From Melaminivora alkalimesophila (lineage in GTDB: Bacteria > Pseudomonadota > Gammaproteobacteria > Burkholderiales > Burkholderiaceae_C): a DNA stretch of 5,310 nt. The translations under genes and the position numbers were made by a program. Position 1 is the stretch's first letter. Each line of letters begins with the position of its first letter. Of this stretch, positions 1-5,310 are shown piece by piece. The stretch lies in NCBI RefSeq assembly GCF_000282995.1, contig NZ_ALEE01000645.1, positions 1 through 5,310 on the forward strand, written 5' to 3'. The notes beneath the pieces were generated by a model. The model was not told the DNA's origin. It did no database searches and was given only the letters and a program-made list of their open reading frames with translations.

Positions 1-560
1 GTGGCGGCGCGAGGTGGCTCCCGGCGGGCTGCCCGCTGCTGCGGGCTGAGAACGAAGCCGAAGCGTGCCGGCATCGCCTCCGACGGGATCGTCTCGGGCG
101 TCCAGCGCCCCTGCTCGACGGCCTGCGCCACCAGTCCCACGTCCTGGCTGTGCACCAACCCGAAGCCCAGGTCGGTCAGCAGGTAGGGGCGCCCCGCCTC
201 GTCCAGCCACAGCCCGGTCGCTTGCGCGGCGCGCCCGGTGTGCGAGAGCACCTGGCCATCCTCCTGCAGGCGCCACACCCAGGGCGCGGCCTCCAGTTCG
301 ACGTATACCCGCTGCGGGCCGTTCTGGAAGAACCACTGCCCCTGCGCGTCGGCCTCGTAGTTGCGCCCGATGAAGGCGATCAGCCCCTCGTGCTCGAGCA
401 GGCTGCCGCGCGCGCCCGGCACGCCGCTGGCAAAGTCCCCCAGCGCCTGCGCCGCCTCGTCGCGCAGCCACCACCGGCCGCGCGCGTCCAGCCCCAGCCA
501 GCCGCTGCAGTGCGGCACCCGAGGCCACCTGGCCATGGCTTGTTTGACGATGTCGTCCAT
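1..560 (-). CDS. Conserved hypothetical protein, DUF2946-like (C-terminus off the left edge)
   Basis: The reverse strand has an open frame from an ATG at 558-560 to the window edge, 186 codons with no stop. An AGAGGA-type ribosome-binding site (569-575) lies 8 nt upstream and supports this start. The protein begins MDDIVKQAMARWPRVPHC and is rich in Trp, Gly and Arg. Short conserved-looking blocks follow: GWLGLDARGRWWLRDE (about residues 21-36), LIAFIGRNYEAD (about 59-70), and WFFQNGPQRVYVELE (about 74-88). The pattern matches, from memory, a proteobacterial family of unknown function annotated as DUF2946 and seen mainly in Burkholderiales. I see no signal peptide, membrane segment or catalytic motif, so it is probably a soluble cytoplasmic protein. 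It is transcribed divergently from the pirin gene. The frame is certainly coding-like; the family name is a recollection, and no function can be assigned. Confidence 0.8.
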   Translation of the reverse strand, partial: MDDIVKQAMARWPRVPHCSGWLGLDARGRWWLRDEAAQALGDFASGVPGARGSLLEHEGLIAFIGRNYEADAQGQWFFQNGPQRVYVELEAAPWVWRLQEDGQVLSHTGRAAQATGLWLDEAGRPYLLTDLGFGLVHSQDVGLVAQAVEQGRWTPETIPSEAMPARFGFVLSPQQRAARREPPRAA

Positions 561-745
561 CCTTCGTGTCCTCTCATGGGGCGGCGGATGCCGCCCGGGT
601 GCCCCGGCCCTCCGCCCGCTCGGGCCCTTGCGTTCCGGTCCGGGCGGGTCGGCGGCGCCCCCGAGCGTAGCCGCATCCGCAGGTGCTGGCCGGGCCGCCC
701 CGTCTGTGCCAGCATGGCGCCTTGCAAACCCACAGGAGACACGCC
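561..745. other. Divergent intergenic region between the hypothetical gene and the pirin gene
   Basis: This 185-bp gap should contain the start signals of both flanking genes. I could not find a convincing sigma-70 -35/-10 pair on either strand; the segment is almost wholly G/C. It holds two modest inverted repeats: GGCGG-ATG-CCGCC at 583-595, and CCGCCCG (612-618) matching CGGGCGG (641-647). Repeats this short are expected by chance at this GC content, so I do not assign them a role. Confidence 0.5.
734..738 (+). promoter_or_regulatory. Ribosome-binding site that fixes the pirin gene start
   Basis: A perfect AGGAG core lies 7 nt upstream of the ATG at 746-748. This makes 746 a better start than the in-frame ATG at 683, which would add 21 residues not expected in pirins and has no comparable site. 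Confidence 0.8.
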
Positions 746-1639
746 ATGGTCGAGATGGTGATCGAGCAGCGCCGGCGCAGCCTGGGCGGCGGCTTCGAGG
801 TCGGGCGCGTGCTGCCCTTTGCCAGGCGGCGCATGGTCGGGCCCTTCATCTTCTTCGACCACATGGGGCCGCTCGATCTGGCCGCCGGTGTGGACCGCAG
901 CGTGGACGTGCGCCCACACCCGCACATCGGCCTGTCCACCGTCACGTACCTGTTCGCCGGCGAGATGGTGCACCGCGACAGCATCGGCTGCACGCAGGCC
1001 ATCCGCCCGCGCGAGGTCAATTGGATGACCGCCGGCAGCGGCATCACGCACAGCGAGCGCTTCGAGCGCGCCCGCGCCGTGGGCGACCACCTGCACGGCA
1101 TCCAGGCCTGGGTGGCGTTGCCGAAAGAGTTCGAGGAGACCGACCCGGCGTTCTCGCACCATGCGGGCAGCGACCTGCCGCAGTGGAGCGGAGGCGGCGT
1201 CGAGGGCCGCCTGATCGCCGGCAGTGCCTATGGGTTGACGGCGGGCGTGGCCACGCATTCACCGCTGTTCTACGCGCACCTGGACATGCAGGCCGGCGCC
1301 GTGGCCGAGATCCCGAGCGGCCACGCCGAGCGCGCCCTCTATCTGGCGACCGGCGCGGCCGAGGTCGGCGGCCAGCGCTACGCGGCCGGCCAGATGCTGG
1401 TGCTGGGCGCCGGCGACTCGAGGATGCGCGCGCTGGAGCCCACCAGCGCCATGGTGCTGGGCGGCGAGCCCGTGGGCGAGCGCTTCATTTATTGGAACTT
1501 CGTGTCATCGTCGAAGGAGCGCCTGGCGCAGGCCGCTGCCGACTGGGAGGCCGGCCGCATGAAACTGCCCGACGCCGACGACCAAGAGTTCATCCCCCTG
1601 CCCGACGGCCCCCGGCCCGACGCGCCGGCGATGTCCTGA
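746..1639 (+). CDS. Pirin family protein (bicupin)
   Basis: This is a complete 297-residue protein, close to the usual 280-300 for pirins. The N-terminal cupin carries the family hallmarks: GPFIFFDHMGP (about residues 32-42), RPHPHIGLSTVTYLF (about 56-70), and NWMTAGSGITHSER (about 92-105). His58, His60, His102 and Glu104 correspond to the metal ligands His56, His58, His101 and Glu103 of human pirin, so Fe(II)-type metal binding should be intact. The pirin C-terminal cupin covers about 165-250 and includes the conserved RFIYWNFVSSSKERL stretch near 246-260. Characterised bacterial pirins include quercetin 2,3-dioxygenases (E. coli YhhW) and a regulator of pyruvate metabolism in Serratia. The sequence cannot tell which role applies here, so the substrate is unknown. 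The protein is probably cytoplasmic. The gene stands alone on its strand and converges on the amidase gene, with 36 bp between their stop codons. Confidence 0.93.
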   Translation: MVEMVIEQRRRSLGGGFEVGRVLPFARRRMVGPFIFFDHMGPLDLAAGVDRSVDVRPHPHIGLSTVTYLFAGEMVHRDSIGCTQAIRPREVNWMTAGSGITHSERFERARAVGDHLHGIQAWVALPKEFEETDPAFSHHAGSDLPQWSGGGVEGRLIAGSAYGLTAGVATHSPLFYAHLDMQAGAVAEIPSGHAERALYLATGAAEVGGQRYAAGQMLVLGAGDSRMRALEPTSAMVLGGEPVGERFIYWNFVSSSKERLAQAAADWEAGRMKLPDADDQEFIPLPDGPRPDAPAMS

Positions 1640-1650
1640 AGGGCCTGGCA

Positions 1651-1675
1651 CCGCCCTGGTGGCGGCGCGCGCGCC
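1651..1675. repeat. GC-rich inverted repeats between convergent stop codons
   Basis: The 36-bp convergent gap contains CCGCC-CTGGT-GGCGG (1651-1665), a 5-bp stem with a 5-nt loop, overlapping the perfect 12-bp palindrome GGCGCGCGCGCC (1664-1675), which abuts the amidase stop codon. Together these could help end transcription from both sides. No T-tract follows on either strand, so this is not a standard intrinsic terminator, and GC-rich palindromes are common at this base composition. Confidence 0.3.
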
Positions 1676-2989
1676 TCAGCCCAGCGCCTCGATGGCCGCC
1701 GCCAGCGCCAGCAGCTCGCGGTCGCGCCCGCGCCGCGCGACCAGCATCAGGCCGAAGGGCAGGCCGCCCGCCCGCCCCATCGGCAGGGACAGCGCCGGCA
1801 GGTCGTAGAAATTGAACACCGAGGGGTTGCGCAGGACCAGCGCATTGGCTGCCATGAAGGCGGCGTCGCTCCCCAGCAGCTCGTCGATGCGCGGCGGCAG
1901 GATCGGCACCGTCGGCAGGGCGAGCAGCTCCACGTCCTGCAGCTGGCCGTCCAGCTCGCGCTGCAGCCGCGCGCGCGCCTCCAGCACGGCGATGTAGTGC
2001 GTGGCCGGGATGCCCTGACCGGGGCGGATGCGCGCCAGCACGCGCGGGTCGAGCGAACCCGGGGCGCGCTCCAGCAGTTCGCGGTGGGTGTGCGCGGCCT
2101 CGGCGGCAGCAAGCGTGCCGTTCTGTTGCACGCGGGCGGGCGCCAGCATCCACGCGTCGAGCGCCAGGTCGGACAGTCGCGCGCCGGCGCCCGACAGCCG
2201 GGACAGCGCATCCTCGAAGGCGGCGAGCACCAGCGGATCGGCTTCGGACAGCAACCAGCCGCGCGGCACCCCGATGCGCAGGCCAGCCACCCGGCGCTTC
2301 GGCAGCGGCTCCCAGGGCTCGCCGGCCAGGACCGCGTCCGCGCGCGCGCAGTCGGCCACGCTCGCGGCCAGCGGGCCGATGGTGTCGAGCGAGGTGGACA
2401 GGGGGAGCGCCCCTTCGCGCGGCACGCGCGCCTGGGTCGGCTTGAAGCCGGCGATGCCCGCCAGGGCGGCCGGGATGCGGATCGAGCCGCCCGTGTCGGT
2501 GCCGATGGCGATCTCGGCCATGCCGCGCACCACGCCGACGCCCGCCCCCGAGGACGAGCCGCCGGGGATGCGCGTCGCGTCGTGCGCGTTGCCGGGCGTG
2601 CCGTAGTGCGGGTTGATGCCGATCCCGGAGAAGGCAAACTCCGTCATGTTGGTCTTGCCGATCAGCACGGCGCCGCCGGCGCGCAGGCGGCGCACCACGG
2701 CAGCGTCCTGCGGCGCGGGCGGGGCGTCTTGCAGGGCCAGCGATCCCGCTGTGGTCGCCTCGCCCGCCACGTCGAGCAGGTCCTTGAGGGAGACGATGCG
2801 CCCGTCCAGCGGGCCCAGCGTGATGCCGGCCGCGGCGCGCTCGTCGGCGGCGCGCGCGGCCTGGAGGGCGGTGGCGGCATAGACGCGGGTGAAGATCCGG
2901 CGGCCCTCGTCGCCGGCGTCCTCGATGGCGGCCAGCGCCCGCTCGGTGCGCTCGACGCTGCTGCGTGCTCGGTGGTGCTGCATGGCCAT
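1676..2989 (-). CDS. Amidase signature family hydrolase
   Basis: This 437-residue enzyme belongs to the amidase signature family, which hydrolyses amide C-N bonds through a Ser-cisSer-Lys triad. All three residues are present: Lys69 in [14 protein letters not shown], the cis-Ser at 145 in PGGSSSGAG, and the nucleophile Ser169 in [16 protein letters not shown]. The 24-residue gap between the two serines equals that of FAAH (Ser217/Ser241). The conserved GFKPT block follows at about 181-185, and the family C-terminal block [16 protein letters not shown] is near the end, so the protein is complete and probably active. The substrate cannot be read from sequence. A GatA role in tRNA amidation is unlikely because no gatB or gatC is adjacent. 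No signal peptide is evident, so it is probably cytoplasmic. I chose the ATG at 2987-2989; an ATG two codons inside (2981-2983) is equally possible, as neither has a clear ribosome-binding site. A GTG at 3041-3043 would add 18 residues but lies inside the opposing htpG promoter. Confidence 0.92.
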   Translation of the reverse strand: MAMQHHRARSSVERTERALAAIEDAGDEGRRIFTRVYAATALQAARAADERAAAGITLGPLDGRIVSLKDLLDVAGEATTAGSLALQDAPPAPQDAAVVRRLRAGGAVLIGKTNMTEFAFSGIGINPHYGTPGNAHDATRIPGGSSSGAGVGVVRGMAEIAIGTDTGGSIRIPAALAGIAGFKPTQARVPREGALPLSTSLDTIGPLAASVADCARADAVLAGEPWEPLPKRRVAGLRIGVPRGWLLSEADPLVLAAFEDALSRLSGAGARLSDLALDAWMLAPARVQQNGTLAAAEAAHTHRELLERAPGSLDPRVLARIRPGQGIPATHYIAVLEARARLQRELDGQLQDVELLALPTVPILPPRIDELLGSDAAFMAANALVLRNPSVFNFYDLPALSLPMGRAGGLPFGLMLVARRGRDRELLALAAAIEALG

Positions 2990-3004
2990 AGTGTGCAACA
3001 ACAA

Positions 3005-3031
3005 GGCGGGCTGCACCCTTGAAGGCCCGCC
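3005..3031. repeat. Inverted repeat overlapping the htpG -35 element
   Basis: GGCGGGC (3005-3011) and GCCCGCC (3025-3031) form a perfect 7-bp inverted repeat with a 13-nt spacer. The spacer contains the CTTGAA -35 hexamer of the proposed heat-shock promoter. It could be an operator or a hairpin in the amidase leader, which is transcribed leftward from here. It does not resemble CIRCE, the HrcA operator. Chance occurrence is quite possible in this base composition. Confidence 0.3.
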
Positions 3032-3045
3032 CGCCGTCCCCACAT
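3018..3045 (+). promoter_or_regulatory. Sigma-32 (RpoH) heat-shock promoter of htpG
   Basis: CTTGAAG (3018-3024) matches the sigma-32 -35 consensus CTTGAAA in six of seven positions. After 13 nt comes CCCCACAT (3038-3045), which matches the -10 consensus CCCCATNT at every defined position but one. The spacing is within the normal sigma-32 range. Transcription would begin near 3052, giving a leader of about 70 nt before the htpG ATG at 3123. Control of htpG by sigma-32 is established in E. coli; that it applies here is an inference from the motif, the spacing and the position. No good sigma-70 promoter was found nearby. Confidence 0.8.
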
Positions 3046-3097
3046 GGGCAGGCGTTCTGGCGCTTGCCGGCTCTTTAGCTTTTTTTCATTACGCCCA

Positions 3098-3120
3098 GTC
3101 CTTTTTCGACGAAGAACGAC
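3098..3120 (+). promoter_or_regulatory. Leader hairpin covering the htpG ribosome-binding site
   Basis: In the RNA, GUC (3098-3100) can pair with GAC (3118-3120), followed by a C-C mismatch (3101/3117). Then UUUUUC (3102-3107) pairs with GAAGAA (3111-3116) through one U-G wobble, closing on a 3-nt loop, GAC. The stem therefore buries the only Shine-Dalgarno-like sequence (GAAGA, 3111-3115, 7 nt from the ATG) and ends two bases before the start codon. A weak, A/U-rich, imperfect stem at this place in a heat-shock gene is what an RNA thermometer looks like. It does not match a named class such as ROSE or fourU exactly. The pairing is visible; the function is inferred. Confidence 0.4.
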
Positions 3121-3122
3121 GC

Positions 3123-5090
3123 ATGAGCACTTCCAAGCAACAACATTCCTTCCAGGCCGAAGTCGCCCAGCTGCTGCACCTGGTCACGCATTCGCTCTAT
3201 TCCAACAAGGAAATCTTCCTGCGCGAGCTGGTCTCCAACGCCTCCGACGCCTGCGACAAGCTGCGCTTCGAGGCGCTGAACGATTCCAGTCTGTACGAGG
3301 ACCAGCCCAACCTGGAAGTGCGCGTGTCCTTCGACAAGGCGGCGCGCACCATCACCATCAGCGACAACGGCATCGGCATGAGCCGCGAGGAGGCCATCGA
3401 ACACCTGGGCACCATCGCCAAGAGCGGCACGCGCGACTTCATGAGCCGCCTGTCCAGCGACCAGAAGGCCAGCGCCTCCGAGCAGGGCCAGCTGATCGGC
3501 CAGTTCGGCGTGGGCTTCTATTCCGGCTTCATCGTCGCCGACCGCATCACGGTGGAATCGCGCCGCGCGGGCCTGCCGGCCTCCGAGGGCGTGCGCTGGA
3601 CGAGCGCCGGCGCCGGCGAATTCGAGGTCGAGCAGATCGAGCGCGGCCAGCGCGGCACCAGCGTCATCCTGCACCTGCGGGACGATGCTGACGAGTTCCT
3701 GAACGCCTGGAAGCTCAGGCAGATCATCGCCAGGTATTCCGACCACATCAGCCTGCCCATCCTGATGGAAAAGGAGGAGTGGAAGGAGTCCGACAAGGAA
3801 GGCGAGCCCGGCGAGATGGTGAAGACGGGCGAGTGGGAGACGGTGAACAAGGCCAGCGCCCTGTGGACGCGCCCGAAGAAGGACATCACCGACGAGCAGT
3901 ACAAGGAGTTCTACAAGGCGATCAGCCACGACCACGAGGACCCGCTCGCCTGGAGCCACAACCGCGTCGAGGGCAACACCGAATACACGCAGCTCTTGTA
4001 CATCCCCGCCAAGGCGCCCTTCGACCTGTGGAACCGCGACAAGGCCGCGGGCGTGAAGCTGTATGTGAAGCGCGTGTTCATCATGGACGACGCGGAAAGC
4101 CTGATGCCCAGCTACCTGCGTTTCGTGCGCGGCGTGATCGACTCCAGCGACCTGCCGCTGAACGTCAGCCGCGAGCTGTTGCAGGAGTCGCGCGACGTGC
4201 GGCTGATCCGCGACGGCTCGGTCAAGCGCGTGCTGTCCATGCTGGAAGACCTGGCCCGGCACGACCGGCACGAGGCCAGCGAGGGGGGCGAGGGCGTGAC
4301 CGACGTGGTCAGCGACGAGGACAAGGCCAAGGAGGGCAAGTACAGCCGCTTCTGGGCCGAGTTCGGCGCCGTGCTCAAGGAAGGCCTGGGCGAGGACTTC
4401 GCCAACCGCGAGCGCATCGCCAGGCTGCTGCGCTTCGCCTCGACCACCAGCGACACGCCCAGCGTGTCGCTGGCCGACTACAAGGCGCGCATGAAAGAGG
4501 GCCAGGAGGCCATCTACTACATCACCGCCGACACCCTGGCCGCCGCCAAGAACAGCCCGCAGCTCGAGATCTTCAAGAAAAAGGGCATCGAGGTGCTGCT
4601 CATGACCGACCGGGTCGACGAGTGGGCCCTGGGCTACCTGCACGAATTCGACGGCACGCCGCTGCAGTCCGTCGCCAAGGGCGCGGTCGACCTGGGCAAG
4701 CTGCAGGACGAGGAGGAGAAGAAGGCGGCGGAGGAGGCGGCGCAGGCCTTCAAGCCGCTGCTGGCCAAGCTCAAGGAGGCGCTCAAGGACAAGGCCGAGG
4801 ACGTGCGCGCCACCACCCGCTTGGTCGACTCGCCCGCCTGCCTGGTGGTGCAGGACCACGGCATGAGCATGCAGCTGGCCCGCCTCTTGAAGCAGGCCGG
4901 CCAGAGCGCGCCGGAGACCAAGCCGGTGCTGGAGGTCAACCCGGAGCACCCGCTGGTCAAGAAGCTCGACGGCAGCGTGCATTTCCACGACCTGGCGCAC
5001 ATCCTGTTCGACCAGGCCCTGCTGGCCGAGGGGGGCTTGCCGGAAGACCCTGCCGCTTACGTGCGCCGCGTCAATGCGCTGCTGGTGTGA
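3123..5090 (+). CDS. htpG: Molecular chaperone HtpG (bacterial Hsp90)
   Basis: This is a complete 655-residue ATP-dependent cytosolic chaperone that works as a homodimer, remodelling client proteins late in folding, often with DnaK. The N-terminal GHKL ATPase domain (about 1-230) shows [18 protein letters not shown] with catalytic Glu35 and Mg-binding Asn39, the nucleotide-binding SDNGIGM (Asp81), GTIAKSGT (96-103) and [11 protein letters not shown] (126-136). The middle domain holds [12 protein letters not shown], where Arg350 corresponds to the ATP-contacting Arg380 of yeast Hsp90. The remaining third is the dimerisation domain, with a Lys/Glu-rich helix at about 528-562. As usual in bacteria there is no MEEVD tail. 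It is longer than E. coli HtpG (624) mainly through acidic loops near 222-240 and 383-405, which look normal for Betaproteobacteria. I chose the ATG at 3123 because the conserved N-terminus starts there; upstream in-frame codons lie in the promoter. It is probably monocistronic and heat-inducible. Confidence 0.98.
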   Translation: MSTSKQQHSFQAEVAQLLHLVTHSLYSNKEIFLRELVSNASDACDKLRFEALNDSSLYEDQPNLEVRVSFDKAARTITISDNGIGMSREEAIEHLGTIAKSGTRDFMSRLSSDQKASASEQGQLIGQFGVGFYSGFIVADRITVESRRAGLPASEGVRWTSAGAGEFEVEQIERGQRGTSVILHLRDDADEFLNAWKLRQIIARYSDHISLPILMEKEEWKESDKEGEPGEMVKTGEWETVNKASALWTRPKKDITDEQYKEFYKAISHDHEDPLAWSHNRVEGNTEYTQLLYIPAKAPFDLWNRDKAAGVKLYVKRVFIMDDAESLMPSYLRFVRGVIDSSDLPLNVSRELLQESRDVRLIRDGSVKRVLSMLEDLARHDRHEASEGGEGVTDVVSDEDKAKEGKYSRFWAEFGAVLKEGLGEDFANRERIARLLRFASTTSDTPSVSLADYKARMKEGQEAIYYITADTLAAAKNSPQLEIFKKKGIEVLLMTDRVDEWALGYLHEFDGTPLQSVAKGAVDLGKLQDEEEKKAAEEAAQAFKPLLAKLKEALKDKAEDVRATTRLVDSPACLVVQDHGMSMQLARLLKQAGQSAPETKPVLEVNPEHPLVKKLDGSVHFHDLAHILFDQALLAEGGLPEDPAAYVRRVNALLV

Positions 5091-5111
5091 GGCCCGCTTG
5101 ACACTCTCTGA

Positions 5112-5310
5112 CGATCTCCGGGCGCCGGCGTCAACGCTGCCCTGTCCGGCCCTGAGGCCTACACGCGCGGCCTGAACGTCTACACCACGCTGAACGCCGG
5201 CGAGCAGGAGGTCGCCTACCAGGCGCTGCGCCAGGGGATCATGGATTACGAGCGGCGCCAGCACTACCGCGGACCGGAGCGGTTCCTGGACCTGCCCGAC
5301 TCGCCCGCCG
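5112..5310 (+). pseudogene. 5'-truncated penicillin-binding protein 1A remnant (runs off the right edge)
   Basis: A frame opens after the TGA at 5109-5111 and stays open to the window end, 66 codons. From about 5148 it reads GPEAYTRGLNVYTTLNAGEQ, then AYQALRQGIMDYERRQHYRG and PERFLDLPDSPA. This matches the segment of class A PBP1A (MrcA/PonA) after the glycosyltransferase domain; E. coli PBP1A has the comparable IYTTI...AVRNNVLDYDMRHGYRGP near residues 300-350. A normal PBP1A is about 750-850 residues, starting with a membrane anchor and a glycosyltransferase domain. None of that can be here, because htpG ends at 5090. There is no ATG, GTG or TTG in frame before the ATG at 5241. It is therefore a decayed or displaced 5'-deleted copy that cannot make a functional PBP1A. 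Whether the transpeptidase domain survives lies outside the window. An assembly error is the main alternative. Confidence 0.75.

Noticed and set aside
380..1258. A 292-codon minus-strand open frame across the pirin N-terminus and the hypothetical gene
   Set aside because: It overlaps two well-supported genes, has no family resemblance, and its composition is that of an antisense shadow.
361..1815. A 484-codon plus-strand open frame overlapping the pirin gene
   Set aside because: Arg/Pro/Ala-rich shadow translation; the pirin frame carries all the conserved metal-binding residues and the proper ribosome-binding site.
1997..3022. A 341-codon plus-strand open frame opposite the amidase
   Set aside because: Gly/Arg/Ala/Gln-rich with no motifs; it lies opposite a complete amidase with an intact catalytic triad.
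3064..3092. Possible sigma-70 promoter in the AT-rich htpG leader (TTGCCG and CATTAC, 17 bp apart)
   Set aside because: The -10 matches only three of six consensus positions and lies downstream of a far better sigma-32 match; not strong enough to annotate.
2889..3122. A 78-residue N-terminal extension of HtpG from an upstream in-frame ATG
   Set aside because: It would run through the divergent amidase start and the heat-shock promoter; HtpG homologues begin at the conserved [14 protein letters not shown] segment.
5098..5103. TTGACA, an exact sigma-70 -35 hexamer after htpG
   Set aside because: At 16-18 bp downstream the sequence is GGGCGCCGG-like with no -10 element, so a promoter for the PBP fragment is not supported.
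5118..5128. CCGG-GCG-CCGG as an htpG intrinsic terminator
   Set aside because: The stem is only 4 bp and no T-tract follows; palindromes like this are frequent in the surrounding sequence.
3075..5264. A 729-codon open frame on the minus strand opposite htpG
   Set aside because: It mirrors htpG codon positions in a GC-rich genome, is a low-complexity mix of Val, Leu, Ala, Gly, Gln and His with no recognisable motif, and the opposite strand is unmistakably htpG. Long antisense frames are expected at this GC content.

Overview
The window is very GC-rich (about 70% by eye) with strong G/C preference at third codon positions. The protein sequences, above all a long HtpG with the acidic linkers usual in this group and a 'DYERR..YRGPE' penicillin-binding-protein segment, look like Betaproteobacteria, most likely order Burkholderiales and perhaps family Comamonadaceae. 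That placement comes from recalled family resemblance, not from a search.

Layout, left to right: (1) a minus-strand conserved hypothetical gene (start at 560) that runs off the left edge; (2) a divergent intergenic gap of 185 bp; (3) a complete plus-strand pirin-family cupin gene (746-1639); (4) a 36-bp convergent gap with GC-rich inverted repeats; (5) a complete minus-strand amidase-signature hydrolase (1676-2989); (6) a divergent control region of 133 bp with a heat-shock sigma-32-type promoter reading right, a 7-bp inverted repeat on its -35 element, and an AT-rich leader whose last 23 nt before the start codon can fold into a hairpin covering the ribosome-binding site; (7) a complete htpG (3123-5090), the bacterial Hsp90; (8) a 5'-truncated remnant of a class A penicillin-binding protein (PBP1A type), beginning right after htpG and running off the right edge without start codon or N-terminal domains.

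The genes do not form one operon. Neighbouring genes alternate in strand, so each of the four genes is probably transcribed on its own; only the PBP fragment shares a strand with the gene before it. Most of this is ordinary housekeeping or accessory chromosome. I see no phage, transposase, CRISPR, toxin-antitoxin or new multigene system. The points worth a second look are the truncated PBP1A remnant, the sigma-32 promoter, and the possible thermosensitive leader hairpin of htpG.
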